Shown: positions 25,197-34,490, counted from the first letter of the stretch. The stretch: DNA of 64,000 nt from Halodesulfovibrio spirochaetisodalis (GCF_001672295.1 NZ_JXMS01000001.1:1-64000), one strand, 5' to 3'. The notes: generated by a model from the letters alone, not told the origin. Program-made: numbers and translations.

Positions 25197-25730
25197 ATGG
25201 TAGCCATTACAGAAGTGATGAACAAAACAATGGAGATGGCACAGCTTCAAAAAGCCGCAAAGGCCATGCGGGAGAAAGCTGCATCAGTGGTTTCAATGAG
25301 TAATTTGTTTGTGAATCAGCAGACAGATCATTCAGACTATATCCGTGCATCAATTCAGTCATCAAAAGCTGTACATGAAGCGATGGATAACAAAATGAAT
25401 ACGATGACATCGTTACTTCAGGCGCAGATAGCGTATGAAAGTAACAATCAGGCAGAAAACAAGGCATCGTATCATGGACCACTTGATTTATCTTATTCCA
25501 GACGCGCCCGCATAGGTGCCCGAGCTGGAGTGCTTTTACAGAACGAGCAAAGTAGTGCTGTTCAGCGTAGCAGCGATGCCGTAACAGAGCGGGATAATGC
25601 GACCGAGCGATCAAGAGTGACGTCTCTCGCTGATGACAGTGGCGTGTCACGCCCTGTCCAACTTGCGCGAGTGCTTTCCGTACAACGAAGTGTAAGGAGC
25701 GCACCTGCCAAAATTTCTATCAGGGTCTAG
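25197..25730 (+). CDS. Unknown small protein, tandem paralogue B
   Basis: 177 residues from the ATG at 25197, whose first codons MVAI match paralogue A. A GTG three codons earlier lies in the AAGGAAGGTG ribosome site itself. It shares with copy A the whole N-terminal helical block, QTDHSDYIRA, SYSRRARIGARA and the KISIRV end. The linker in the middle is longer (NNQAENKASYH). The sequence between the two genes is not conserved. Function unknown. The fixed C-terminal hexapeptide suggests a binding or export tag. Confidence 0.75.
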   Translation: MVAITEVMNKTMEMAQLQKAAKAMREKAASVVSMSNLFVNQQTDHSDYIRASIQSSKAVHEAMDNKMNTMTSLLQAQIAYESNNQAENKASYHGPLDLSYSRRARIGARAGVLLQNEQSSAVQRSSDAVTERDNATERSRVTSLADDSGVSRPVQLARVLSVQRSVRSAPAKISIRV

Positions 25731-25753
25731 TTTCTGCCCTCTGTAGAAATGAC

Positions 25754-25791
25754 AAAGCCTGAGCATACTGATGTGTGTTCAGGCTTTTTTT
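25754..25791 (+). terminator. Terminator of paralogue B
   Basis: AAAGCCTGA and TTCAGGCTTT arms with a 15-base loop and T7. Confidence 0.85.
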
Positions 25792-25881
25792 GCTTTCATT
25801 ATATGGAGAAGATATTTCTGATGATGCCTCGTAAGCCTCCCTTAAAAGACACAAGTAAAAGTAGAGTGTTCGAGGTCATCA

Positions 25882-26646
25882 TCAGTCTGGAAGTTGGATT
25901 CGAAAAGTGCGTTCCCACTGTCTGTGATGTTTCTTAAATCGGGACGGGCAAATCAGGCTGCTGTGAAGAGGCAATTCTTTTAACAAAGCAGCGTGTTGTG
26001 CAGGGCTGCTTCCGTATATAAGGCAGTTGATTTCCTGTGCGCGTTGAAAGTCATCATTCCCCGGTAAAAAAGCATCTGGATCTTTTGCAAGTAGTTGAAA
26101 GGCCTTTGCAGCGCTGGAAGCAATGTTAGCTCCGTCATCGTAAACGCTTATGAGCAGGATTGTGGAGAGTGTATCTACCTCGTATTCTTCAACGTTGTCT
26201 GTTATGCCAGTGGATTTTGTATGCACAACGGCATGGCCAAGCTCATGATAAATTGCATGATGGAGTGTGTTTAGTGCAGATATTTCCGGGGGAACTGTAG
26301 AGCGTTGGGTAGCGAACAGCTTTTTAGTATCGCTGAAAAAACTGTATGGAATTTGAATTTCAAGGCTGCCATTTTTTAGTACAGCAAAGTGTGGGCCGAT
26401 CTGCGTGCCGAAGCGTAATGTGACATCTTTATCCAGCAAACGCCATTCTTCCACTATCTGGGCAACTTCTGCCGCAACTTCTGACTGAAAAATTACTCGA
26501 GCAGCAGCCACCTCTTCCGGTTCAGGAAGTTCATAAATAACACGTAGCCTGCCGCTGGCAGTTGCGGTCTCAGGAAACAAAAAAGTTCCAACCGTGAGAA
26601 GCAGCAGGAGTGTTGCAACGGGGCGAAGCATGTAGAAGTGATGCAT
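25882..26646 (-). CDS. Exported DUF4344-type putative metallopeptidase
   Basis: 254 residues. An N-terminal signal sequence (hydrophobic stretch 9-24, then ETATASG) suggests the periplasm. The gluzincin-type zinc motif HELGH lies near residue 133 (HHAIYHELGHAVVHTKSTGI), with a downstream acidic stretch VEEYEVDTLSTILL that should give the third ligand. QEINCLIYGSSP also matches DUF4344 proteins. The substrate is unknown. Start ATG at 26646. It stands alone, convergent with paralogue B. Confidence 0.78.
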   Translation of the reverse strand: MHHFYMLRPVATLLLLLTVGTFLFPETATASGRLRVIYELPEPEEVAAARVIFQSEVAAEVAQIVEEWRLLDKDVTLRFGTQIGPHFAVLKNGSLEIQIPYSFFSDTKKLFATQRSTVPPEISALNTLHHAIYHELGHAVVHTKSTGITDNVEEYEVDTLSTILLISVYDDGANIASSAAKAFQLLAKDPDAFLPGNDDFQRAQEINCLIYGSSPAQHAALLKELPLHSSLICPSRFKKHHRQWERTFRIQLPD

Positions 26647-26879
26647 ACGAATACCAGTACAATTGTGTGACTTATGTTGCAGACCTTTTGTTACTGCATG
26701 CAGCCTAATAAAAAAATGTATTGTTGTACAATGTTACATATGGACTTTGACATGATGCGGTATTCAATATGATGGCAGAAAACGCTCAAGAAATGTCATT
26801 GCGGCTATTGCCGAAGCTAACTAAAAAACAAAAGAAGAGCTCAGTCGAGTTGCATAAGAACGCTAAAAGGAATTTTGCT

Positions 26880-27863
26880 ATGCGAAAAAAAGTAGAAGTT
26901 GTTGTTTTCGAGGGGGCGCTGCCATTAGATATCAGTGGGGCGGCTGCGGTTTTTTCAACAGCTACAAAACTATTTGAAAAAGCAGGGCAAAATAACGGAT
27001 ACGAGATGCACTTTACTGCCAAGCGAACAGGTTCCGTGATTCTTGAGGGGAATTTTTCTGTGTGTATCGATGCCTGCATCGGAGAGATCGGGGATGTGGA
27101 TATGATTTTGATACCCGGGGGGCTGGGAATCGAGGAAGTCATTACCGATATTGAGTTCATGGAAAAGGTGCAGCGGGCTGTAGAAGGCACTCCACAGGTT
27201 GTTTCGGTGTGTGCAGGGTCAGGAATTCTTGCGGCAACAGGAATTCTTGATGGACGGACTGCAGCGACACACTGGCTGATGGCTTCAAGGTTTTCTGCTC
27301 AATACCCGAAGGTGAATTTTGATGCCAGCATGCTATATCAAAAAGACGGGCACGTTTATACAAGTGCCGGAGTGTCAACTGGAATCGATCTGGCTCTCTC
27401 GATTGTCGAAGAAGACTACGGGCGCAAGCTTGCAATGAGGGTCGCAAAGTTGCTGGTGGTGTACTATCGAAGACCGGGATGGCAGACACAATTCAGTCCG
27501 TTGCTGGAAATGCAGACAAGCTCGACAGAGCGTTTTGCAGAACTGGAAGAATGGATAGTTGAAAATATTTCTCGAAAACTTCCGGTAGAGTTGCTTGCGG
27601 AACAAGCCGGAATGAGCCCTCGAAATTTTGCACGCGTGTTTGTAAAGGAGACCGGAAAAACTCCGGCGAAATATGTAGAAGAAGTTCGGCTAGAGCACGC
27701 ACGTGCCATGCTGGAAGCCGGAGAGTGCGACATTGATCACGTTGCAACTGTATCCGGTTTCGAACGTGAAGAGCGGATGCGAAAGGCATTTCTGCGAACG
27801 TTCGGGGTTTCTCCAAGGCAATATATATCGCACTTTGCAGTGCCCAAAGAGAGAAATACATGA
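26880..27863 (+). CDS. GlxA-type AraC regulator with DJ-1/PfpI sensor domain
   Basis: 327 residues from the ATG at 26880 (AAAAGGAATTTTGCT upstream). An in-frame ATG pair at 26769 has no ribosome site. Residues about 5-185 form a DJ-1/PfpI amidotransferase-like domain (VDMILIPGGLGIEE, the nucleophile-elbow SVCAGSGILAATG). Residues 225-320 are two AraC helix-turn-helix motifs (LAEQAGMSPRNFARVF, FGVSPRQYI). Such proteins regulate catabolic genes. It overlaps the following DJ-1/PfpI gene by 4 bp, so that gene is the likely partner or target. Confidence 0.9.
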   Translation: MRKKVEVVVFEGALPLDISGAAAVFSTATKLFEKAGQNNGYEMHFTAKRTGSVILEGNFSVCIDACIGEIGDVDMILIPGGLGIEEVITDIEFMEKVQRAVEGTPQVVSVCAGSGILAATGILDGRTAATHWLMASRFSAQYPKVNFDASMLYQKDGHVYTSAGVSTGIDLALSIVEEDYGRKLAMRVAKLLVVYYRRPGWQTQFSPLLEMQTSSTERFAELEEWIVENISRKLPVELLAEQAGMSPRNFARVFVKETGKTPAKYVEEVRLEHARAMLEAGECDIDHVATVSGFEREERMRKAFLRTFGVSPRQYISHFAVPKERNT

Positions 27864-28453
27864 GTATTACCTACGGGATTTATTTGTATGATAATGTCGT
27901 AAACTTGGATTATATCGGAGCACATGAAGTCTTTGGTGCTTCTTTGTACTATCTGGGTGAGGGGCAGTTGTTCACCGTTGCAGAAGAAAAAAGGATGATC
28001 ACCAGTGCAACCGGATTACAGGTGATGCCGGATTATTCATTTGAAGATGCACCGGATATTGATGTTCTGTTGGTTCCTGGAGCAATGGAGCTTGAGGCGG
28101 CTGTTGGAAGTTCCGCTGCATTGGAGTGGATTTCCAAGGTGTCTGCACAGGCGCGCTTTACAACAGCAGTGTGCACCGGAGCATTAATTTTGCAAAAGGC
28201 TGGCATTCTGCAAGGCAGAAAAGCAACAACGCATTGGCAGCTGATTCCTGAATTAGAGAAAGATACATCCGTTACAGTGTTACCGGAAATGCGGTATGTC
28301 AGAGATGGAAATATCGTGACAGCGCAGGGTGTATCTGCGGGGATAGATATGGCGCTTTGGCTTCTTGGTGAACTTCATTCGCCAGACCATTCCCGTACTG
28401 TACGGCGTGGATTACAGTATGATCCAGCGCCGCCATACACTGCGGAAGTATAG
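27860..28453 (+). CDS. DJ-1/PfpI family protein (isonitrile-hydratase-like)
   Basis: 197 residues. A single DJ-1/PfpI domain with the acidic residue in YIGAHEVFG, LLVPGAME and the nucleophile elbow TAVCTGALILQKAG. These features and KATTHWQLI match proteins annotated as isonitrile hydratase or as the sensor half of GlxA regulators. The ATGA overlap with the upstream regulator shows translational coupling. The enzyme activity is unproved: the family also contains glyoxalases and chaperones. Confidence 0.85.
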   Translation: MSITYGIYLYDNVVNLDYIGAHEVFGASLYYLGEGQLFTVAEEKRMITSATGLQVMPDYSFEDAPDIDVLLVPGAMELEAAVGSSAALEWISKVSAQARFTTAVCTGALILQKAGILQGRKATTHWQLIPELEKDTSVTVLPEMRYVRDGNIVTAQGVSAGIDMALWLLGELHSPDHSRTVRRGLQYDPAPPYTAEV

Positions 28454-28516
28454 AGTGTAGACATTCATAGTTGAGGTTTGCCTTCCTTGTGTGAAGCGGC
28501 CTTTTTCCAGACGGCA

Positions 28517-28550
28517 TAAAAAAGGGTGGAGCTTATGGCTCCACCCTTTC
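28517..28550 (-). terminator. Terminator of the panC-DUF502-metK unit
   Basis: On the minus strand AAAGGGTGGAGC, a 5-base loop, GCTCCACCC and T6. Just beyond the metK stop. Confidence 0.9.
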
Positions 28551-28573
28551 TCATGTTGTATTGCAATCTGTTG

Positions 28574-29746
28574 CTATACTTTTGCAGCAGTGCGGAGTGC
28601 GTCTACTGCGTCAGTTGCTTCCCAGCGGAATTCAGGAAGCTCACGACCAAAGTGGCCGTAGCATGCAGATTTTTTGTAGATAGGACGCTTGAGATCAAGT
28701 GTCTTGGTGATGCCGTAAGGACGCAGGTCGAATACTTCCTTAACAGCTTTGGTGAGGATTTCGTCCGGTACTTCAGAAGTGCCGAAAGAAGTAGCAAGAA
28801 CGGATACAGGCTCAGCAACGCCGATAACGTATGCAATCTGAACTTCACATGTAGGAGCAAGACCTGCTGCTACAACGTTTTTTGCAATGTAACGACCCAT
28901 GTACGCCGCGGAACGGTCTACTTTGGAAGGGTCTTTACCGGAGAATGCGCCGCCGCCGTGGTGACCCATGCCGCCGTAAGTATCCTGAATGATTTTACGG
29001 CCTGTAAGACCGCAGTCACCCATAGGGCCGCCGATTACAAAACGGCCGGTGGTGTTGATGAAAATACGGGTTGCACTGTCGATGAGCTCTGCAGGAAGAG
29101 TTTTGTTAATAACTTCTCCGCGGATGCCTTCAACGATGTCATCCTGAGAAACGCCGTCTTTGTGCTGTGAAGAAATAACAACGGTGTCGATGCGGGTCGG
29201 CTTGCCGTCGATGTATTCAAAGGAAACCTCTGTTTTACCGTCAGGGCGCAGGAAGTCGAGGTCGTTATTTTTACGGGCAGCAGTGAGGCGCTCGGAAAGT
29301 TTGTGAGACCAGTAGATTGGAGCAGGCATAAGAGTAGGAGTTTCGTTACATGCGTAACCGAACATCATACCCTGATCACCGGCACCCTGTTCTTCAGGGG
29401 AGGTCTGATCAACGCCCTGTGCGATGTCCGGAGACTGTTTATCGATAGAGGAGATAACTGCGCAGGTATCAGCATCAAAGCCCATGTCGGAATGGGTGTA
29501 GCCGATTTCGCGGATGGTATCACGAACAACAGTAGGGAAGTCTGCATATCCTGTGGTGCTGATTTCACCGGCGATTACAGCCATACCGGTTGTAACGAGA
29601 GTTTCACAAGCAACACGGCACTCAGGATCCTGAGCCATAATTGTATCGAGAATCGCGTCAGAAATTGCGTCAGCAACTTTATCCGGGTGACCTTCAGTAA
29701 CAGATTCAGAGGTAAAGTGGTATTTACCCTTGTTGTTGATCATCAT
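28574..29746 (-). CDS. metK: S-adenosylmethionine synthase
   Basis: 390 residues, full length. It makes S-adenosylmethionine from methionine and ATP in the cytoplasm. The family signatures [13 protein letters not shown] near the N-terminus, [10 protein letters not shown], and the glycine-rich [20 protein letters not shown] loop are all intact. Start ATG (two in a row) after GAGGAGC. It is the third gene of the panC-DUF502-metK unit, 13 bp behind DUF502. No SAM riboswitch is seen before it, consistent with transcription from upstream. Confidence 0.98.
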   Translation of the reverse strand: MMINNKGKYHFTSESVTEGHPDKVADAISDAILDTIMAQDPECRVACETLVTTGMAVIAGEISTTGYADFPTVVRDTIREIGYTHSDMGFDADTCAVISSIDKQSPDIAQGVDQTSPEEQGAGDQGMMFGYACNETPTLMPAPIYWSHKLSERLTAARKNNDLDFLRPDGKTEVSFEYIDGKPTRIDTVVISSQHKDGVSQDDIVEGIRGEVINKTLPAELIDSATRIFINTTGRFVIGGPMGDCGLTGRKIIQDTYGGMGHHGGGAFSGKDPSKVDRSAAYMGRYIAKNVVAAGLAPTCEVQIAYVIGVAEPVSVLATSFGTSEVPDEILTKAVKEVFDLRPYGITKTLDLKRPIYKKSACYGHFGRELPEFRWEATDAVDALRTAAKV

Positions 29747-29759
29747 TATGGAAGCTCCT

Positions 29760-30449
29760 CTAATTAGATGATGTATCAGTTTTTAAATTTTTTGTATGGT
29801 TCAGTTCCGGTGATTCTGGGTTCAGAATTCCGCCGGAAATGAGAATTTTAAAGGCATCTTCTACTGAAAGATCAAGTTTAATGGTGTCTTCCTGCGGAAC
29901 CATTAAATAAAAACCGGAAGTTGGGTTGGGTGTTGTCGGCACAAACACATTCAACACCTTTTCTCTGGTTTTTCGCTGAATCTCACCAACAGCTATGCCA
30001 GTAACAAACGCCAGAGCATAAAGCCCGGGGCGTGGATATTCTATAAGGACTACTTGTTTAAATTCTTTGGCAGGGCTTTTAAACACGCTGATGAACAACT
30101 GGTTGGTTGCAGCATAAAAGCGGTTTACGCCCGGTAGCTTTAAAATTGCCTTCTCTATTGCGCGGGCTACAGCTTTGCCTACATAGTTCCGTACCAATAT
30201 GCCGGTAACGAGTAAAACAATAAAAACAAGCAGGATACCTGTTCCGGTTTCTGGGATTCCCAGCTTTTCTGGGATTCTCAAGGCATCCGGTACCAATCTC
30301 CATGCATTGTCCGCCCAGTTGAGCAAGACACGCAGGATAAAGACAGTGACAACAATGGGGGCAAGAAAAAGGAAGCCCGCCACAAGGTTTACACGTAAAA
30401 AGTGCTTTAGGCGCTGCCAACGAGTTCTTTTTTCCAGCGTTGCTGTCAT
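29760..30449 (-). CDS. DUF502 family membrane protein
   Basis: 229 residues. Two transmembrane helices (about 20-42 and 70-92) are followed by a soluble domain with the DUF502 pattern: [52 protein letters not shown] and the C-terminal [13 protein letters not shown]. Plant relatives (LIKE-COV) act in the secretory system. The bacterial role is unknown. It sits between panC and metK with 12-13 bp gaps. Confidence 0.9.
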   Translation of the reverse strand: MTATLEKRTRWQRLKHFLRVNLVAGFLFLAPIVVTVFILRVLLNWADNAWRLVPDALRIPEKLGIPETGTGILLVFIVLLVTGILVRNYVGKAVARAIEKAILKLPGVNRFYAATNQLFISVFKSPAKEFKQVVLIEYPRPGLYALAFVTGIAVGEIQRKTREKVLNVFVPTTPNPTSGFYLMVPQEDTIKLDLSVEDAFKILISGGILNPESPELNHTKNLKTDTSSN

Positions 30450-30461
30450 GAGGCTCTCCGT

Positions 30462-31310
30462 TTACAGGTAGAACGGCCAGTTGTCTAACAGTCTTCCTTT
30501 GCCGACATACACAGCTGTTGCACAGCGTGCTTTGTCAGTAATGGCTGTCACCGGCTCCATTGAGTCCGGATCAATAAATTCGAGATAATCTTCCTTACCG
30601 AGCGGTAAATGTTCTGCCCAGTAAGCGCGGATAATTTTTTTTAGCTCTTCAACATCCCGTTCGCCTTGTTCAAAGGCTGCTGCGCCTGCACGGATTCCTG
30701 CGTTAATGTGCTTTGCCTGTGCACGTTCTTCAGGAGTGAGGTATGCGTTACGGGAACTCATGGCAAGACCGTCATCTTCTCGGATAAGCGGGCCGCCAAT
30801 AATGGTTGTCGGTAAATTAAGATCACGTGTGAGTCGGCGGATAATGGCCAGCTGCTGCCAGTCTTTTTCACCGAACACTGCATACTCAGGCAGGGTGAGT
30901 ACCAGCAGTTTTGTCACGACAGTGGAAACGCCTCTGAAGTGTGTCGGTCTAGTTTCAGAGCACAACCCTTTAGCGAGGTTTGGAACTTCAACCCATGTCG
31001 CGTGATCTTCTGCGTACATGCTTCCCGGTTCAGGAATAAATAAAATATCTGTTCCCAGTTCACGGGCATCCTGTGCGTCGCCTTCGTGGTTCGTCGGATA
31101 CGCATCAAGATCTTCGTTTGCAGCAAACTGTGTAGGATTTACAAAGAGGCTGACAATGAGTTTGTCTGACTTTTCACGGGCAATGCGCATAAGATTTTTA
31201 TGCCCTTCGTGAAAATAGCCCATTGTCGGAACTAGGCCGACTTTTATGCCTTCACAGCGCCATTTGAGACAGATTTTTTGCAGTTCAGCAGGTGATGTAA
31301 TTATTTGCAT
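30462..31310 (-). CDS. panC: Pantothenate synthetase
   Basis: 282 residues. It joins pantoate and beta-alanine with ATP to give pantothenate for CoA synthesis. VPTMGYFHEGHKNL contains the HIGH-like HEGH, followed by SLFVNPTQF, the GEKDWQQL block and MSSRNAYL, which replaces the KMSKS-like loop. Length normal. Start ATG at 31310. No panB or panD is adjacent. First gene of the unit with DUF502 and metK. Confidence 0.97.
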   Translation of the reverse strand: MQIITSPAELQKICLKWRCEGIKVGLVPTMGYFHEGHKNLMRIAREKSDKLIVSLFVNPTQFAANEDLDAYPTNHEGDAQDARELGTDILFIPEPGSMYAEDHATWVEVPNLAKGLCSETRPTHFRGVSTVVTKLLVLTLPEYAVFGEKDWQQLAIIRRLTRDLNLPTTIIGGPLIREDDGLAMSSRNAYLTPEERAQAKHINAGIRAGAAAFEQGERDVEELKKIIRAYWAEHLPLGKEDYLEFIDPDSMEPVTAITDKARCATAVYVGKGRLLDNWPFYL

Positions 31311-31485
31311 ATCAATTTATCCAGATATATTTGACAACCTAATATACGTATCAGAATAACTTGTCTAGTTAAAAAAGGAATTGTGAGCATCATAATCGGG
31401 GGCTAAGTTGAGCTCTTGCTTGCGTACTTAGTTTGTGTCAAACCTCACTATACGTTGAATTTACAGAGGGAGAACGTGGCGGACT

Positions 31486-32085
31486 ATGGAAGCTTTTTTT
31501 CAAGGGAAACTTGATAATTTTTGTGCACTGTATGCAGTGCTTAACGCAATGCAGCGTACGCACGGTATAAACCATTGGAGTGCCCGAAAATTGTTTCATG
31601 CCGGGCTGGTTGGTCTGTCCCGTGACGAGCAGAGCTGGAAAAATATAGTCTGGAACGATACAGACTATATTTCTGAAGTCCGGTCATTTATCGAAATCAT
31701 AAATGCAGAAGGCACATCATTACAGTATACACATCCTTTTCCTGACGGAAAGGCAGGTATTGAAGACGTACTAAAGATAGTAGCAGACTGGAGCCAGTGT
31801 GATCGGAGTAAAGGGGATACGCTTTGGGAGATGGCAGATGGAAAGGCTGTTGTTTTGCAGTTTAAACGTTTTCTGCCATTCAGGGGAGCACCGCTGATTA
31901 GCCATTGGACTGCTGTGAAAGAATTTTCTGGAAATGAACTACGGTTTATTGACTCCAGTCTGGAGAAAACCGCTACATATGCATTACCGCGAAATGGTTT
32001 TTGTACATGCGAGGATGAGTTGAAGGAAGGATGTCTTTTTTTGATTGATCCTGCGACGATCTATCTTTTGGAAGCCGGAGACTAG
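31486..32085 (+). CDS. Papain-like cysteine peptidase candidate
   Basis: 199 residues, no signal peptide. It is not a recognised named family. The start FFQGKLDNFCALYAVLNAM has the papain/C39 pattern, with Q6 as oxyanion-hole residue and C13 as nucleophile at the head of a helix. LISHWTAV supplies H140, and LRFIDSS supplies D156 in the expected strand. This gives a plausible Cys-His-Asp triad. Start ATG with GAGGGAG 17 bp upstream. It is a monocistronic gene between panC (divergent) and an RRM gene. The substrate is unknown. No toxin or bacteriocin gene is beside it. Confidence 0.65.
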   Translation: MEAFFQGKLDNFCALYAVLNAMQRTHGINHWSARKLFHAGLVGLSRDEQSWKNIVWNDTDYISEVRSFIEIINAEGTSLQYTHPFPDGKAGIEDVLKIVADWSQCDRSKGDTLWEMADGKAVVLQFKRFLPFRGAPLISHWTAVKEFSGNELRFIDSSLEKTATYALPRNGFCTCEDELKEGCLFLIDPATIYLLEAGD

Positions 32086-32423
32086 GTGTTAGGTACAGAC
32101 TTTCTGTAACGTGGTGATGAACAGGACGGGCACAAACGATTAGTTGTGCGGGTGTCTGTATAATTTAAATATTTTATTTTCAAATGGTTGCCACTTATGC
32201 TACGAGTGTAACTCTCGGCATGACGCAAATTTTGTGTTGCTGTCCGGACGTTCATAAAGATGTTTCAGCGTAGATGCGAAAAATGCGGTTACGCTATGCA
32301 TAGGTGGGAATGCGTTTGATGCGTGTCTCTGCCACTGTGTTGGAGAAGTTGTGGCTCTGTGTTGGAGCTACTCTTGTGTAGATGCGCATGCGCATTGTTT
32401 TTTTATTCTTTTGGAGATTTTTC
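32086..32423 (+). promoter_or_regulatory. Long leader before the RRM gene, with TATAAT
   Basis: 338 bp without a gene. A perfect TATAAT at 32159-32164 lies 260 bp before the RRM start, so the transcript may have a long untranslated leader. No clean -35 is seen. Long leaders of this size are known for cold-shock genes, and RRM proteins are often cold-induced. That link is inference. Confidence 0.35.
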
Positions 32424-32687
32424 GTGGCTAAGAACATTTATGTTGGCAACCTTGCCTGGTCTGTTGGTGATGATGATTTACGTGATCTTTTTCAAGAATT
32501 CGGTGAAGTTCTTTCAGCTCGTGTTATTGAAGACCGTGAGACCGGCCGTTCCCGTGGTTTCGGTTTTGTAGAGATGGAAGACAACGGCGCTCTTGAAGCT
32601 ATTGATGCTCTTAATGGTAGCGTACATGGCGGACGTAACCTGAAAGTGAACGAAGCACGCCCGCGCGAACGTCGCCCGCGTTACTAA
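32424..32687 (+). CDS. RNA-binding protein, single RRM domain
   Basis: 87 residues from the GTG at 32424 (TTGGAGATTTTTC upstream). An ATG at 32382 would add a hydrophobic head not seen in the family. RNP2 is IYVGNL (residues 5-10) and RNP1 is RGFGFVEM. The C-terminus RPRERRPRY is short and basic. Bacterial one-RRM proteins of this type bind RNA and in cyanobacteria are cold-induced. A role as RNA chaperone is likely. Own terminator directly behind. Confidence 0.92.
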   Translation: MAKNIYVGNLAWSVGDDDLRDLFQEFGEVLSARVIEDRETGRSRGFGFVEMEDNGALEAIDALNGSVHGGRNLKVNEARPRERRPRY

Positions 32688-32703
32688 TTGATCATACATA
32701 CCC

Positions 32704-32731
32704 AAAAGCCTGCATAGAGCAGGCTTTTTTT
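32704..32731 (+). terminator. Terminator of the RRM gene
   Basis: AAAAGCCTGC, ATAGA loop, GCAGGC and T7. The A run may let it act on the minus strand too. Confidence 0.9.
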
Positions 32732-32747
32732 GTGTCCAAATTTCTTG

Positions 32748-33518
32748 CTACGTTTTGCTTTTTTTGAATGCAAAGTGTTTGTTATAGATACGTTTACCCT
32801 CTTTGGAGTTAATTAACTCTGAGAGGGTTTGCTGGAATGCATAAACAAAGTTTTGCGATACTGCATTATTAAAGATAAAACCGTTTTGAAGTTCAGAGAG
32901 CTTTTTAAGCACGACCAAATCGGATGGATCACCCCCGACCAGTTTGTAATTATACTTAATGCTGGCAATATCTCCGGCGATAAGGTGGGTGCGTCCTTTA
33001 GCAAATTTTTTGACTATGCAGGGAAGGGTTGTGCCGTATTCAAAACTTTTCTGCGAGAATCCATACCTGCGTAAAATTCGAACAGTGCTGGAAGATTTGC
33101 CAATGCTTATCCTGCTATTGTGTATCTTTTTTTTATCTGCAAATTCTTTTGTGTATTTTTTATGTGTAAGAATTCCTACTTGAAAGGAAGCAGAGGATGG
33201 AGCATATCGATGTTTTGCACGTCTGTTCATTGTTAAGGCAATGGGAAACAGACAGGTAGGAACTCGGGAATTGAAGTGTTTAATGGAGCGAGGAAACGGC
33301 TGAATACGGATGTTGTAGCTTGGGACGTTCATTTTTTTGCAGACAGCTTTTAGCAGATCAATATTGTAGCCTTCCAGCTTGCCGTTTTTTGTATACGCAA
33401 GCGGAGGAAACTGTTCTGTAACAAATTGCACAGTTTCGCATTGCGCTGGCAATGGTGTTAACCAGAGAGCTGCAAAGCAAGCTGTAATTATGAGTAACGT
33501 TGTAATTCGAAACTGCAT
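32748..33518 (-). CDS. Periplasmic solute-binding protein, family 3 type
   Basis: 256 residues with a signal peptide (about 1-27, ending LPAQCE). The mature part has the amino-acid ABC binding-protein layout: VTEQFPPLAYTKNGKLEGYNIDLLKAV at the start, ISIGKSSST in the hinge region and LIAGDIASIKYNY near the C-terminal half. No permease or ATPase is adjacent, so it is an orphan. In this group many orphan members serve as sensors or have unknown ligands. Start ATG with CAGGATG upstream. Confidence 0.82.
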   Translation of the reverse strand: MQFRITTLLIITACFAALWLTPLPAQCETVQFVTEQFPPLAYTKNGKLEGYNIDLLKAVCKKMNVPSYNIRIQPFPRSIKHFNSRVPTCLFPIALTMNRRAKHRYAPSSASFQVGILTHKKYTKEFADKKKIHNSRISIGKSSSTVRILRRYGFSQKSFEYGTTLPCIVKKFAKGRTHLIAGDIASIKYNYKLVGGDPSDLVVLKKLSELQNGFIFNNAVSQNFVYAFQQTLSELINSKEGKRIYNKHFAFKKSKT

Positions 33519-33628
33519 ACTGCATCCTGGAAATTTCTATACTAAACAGTGTATAGAGATGTTAATGGTCATAATTTTGTACTATAGTCTCTCAAAACTT
33601 TTGGCAATACATTATCTTGGAGGAACTC

Positions 33629-34240
33629 ATGGGTCGAATTTGTACTGCACAGAATTTTCCATATATTCTTGCGGCAGTATTTGCTGTATTCTTTGGTTTA
33701 ATGGGGATTAACCCTGTTTCAAGGGAAGTATGGATAGCAGAAGTTATTCCTGTTGCAGCAATATTTATTTTACTTTGTATTACATTTCCATTCTTCAGGT
33801 TTTCGAATGTCTCATACGGCTTAATGGCTGTTTGGTTATTTTGGCATACAATCGGGGGGCATTACACCTTTGCAGGTGTGCCGTTTGAATGGGTTACAGA
33901 TTTATTTGGTTTTGAACGCAACCATTTTGATAGAATAGGGCATTACTCAGTAGGTTTTTATGCATACCCAATTGCAGAACTATTCGTTCGCAGAAAATTG
34001 GCTGGACCGATTGTGACAACGCTCTTTGCTCTTTTTGCGATCATGTCCGTTGCTGCTGCGTACGAAATTATCGAATGGCAGTATGCTGTAGTAGAAGGTG
34101 GGCAGGCTGGTATTGAGTTTCTTGGTAGTCAGGGTGATATCTGGGATGCTCAGAAGGATATGTTTGCAGATACCTTAGGGGCTATCACAACGCTTATTCT
34201 GTTCTGGGTGTTTGGAAAACGGTGGGGCAGCCACGGTTAA
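33629..34240 (+). CDS. YjdF-like inner membrane protein (DUF2238)
   Basis: 203 residues from the ATG at 33629 with TTGGAGGAA upstream. About six transmembrane helices. The DUF2238 blocks WHTIGGHYTF, FGFERNHFDRIGHYSVGF and GDIWDAQKDMFADTLGA are present. The conserved His/Asp residues face the membrane and could bind a metal or lipid. The function in the family is unknown. Single gene with its own terminator. Confidence 0.9.
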   Translation: MGRICTAQNFPYILAAVFAVFFGLMGINPVSREVWIAEVIPVAAIFILLCITFPFFRFSNVSYGLMAVWLFWHTIGGHYTFAGVPFEWVTDLFGFERNHFDRIGHYSVGFYAYPIAELFVRRKLAGPIVTTLFALFAIMSVAAAYEIIEWQYAVVEGGQAGIEFLGSQGDIWDAQKDMFADTLGAITTLILFWVFGKRWGSHG

Positions 34241-34327
34241 ACGTTTCTTTGAAGAGATTGAACTCATCAATATACGAAACACGTCTTCCCCTGACTGATC
34301 TACCAGTTCTGACAGGATACGAACGAT

Positions 34328-34380
34328 AAAAGCCAAGTTCACTGCATACGACATTTGTTTGCATGAGCTTGGCTTTTTTT
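34328..34380 (+). terminator. Terminator of the YjdF-like gene
   Basis: AAAGCCAAG and CTTGGCTTT arms with a branched interior (GCAT/ATGC) and a T7 tail, about 90 bp after the stop. Confidence 0.65.
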
Positions 34381-34397
34381 GTAGCGAGCGAGGCATT

Positions 34398-34432
34398 AAA
34401 GAAACCGGCATGCCACTCATACCGGTTTCTTC
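34398..34432 (-). terminator. Probable terminator of the arsR-permease operon
   Basis: AAGAAACCGG and CCGGTTTCTT arms with a 13-base loop, about 60 bp beyond the permease stop. The T run on the minus strand is short. Confidence 0.5.
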
Positions 34433-34490
34433 GTGGTGTAATAACGTACACCTTTGCAAAGCCACACAACTTTGCAGTGCATTTGGAAAA

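Noticed and set aside
28526-29170. 214-residue plus-strand open frame
   Set aside because: Antisense to metK, which has all family signatures.
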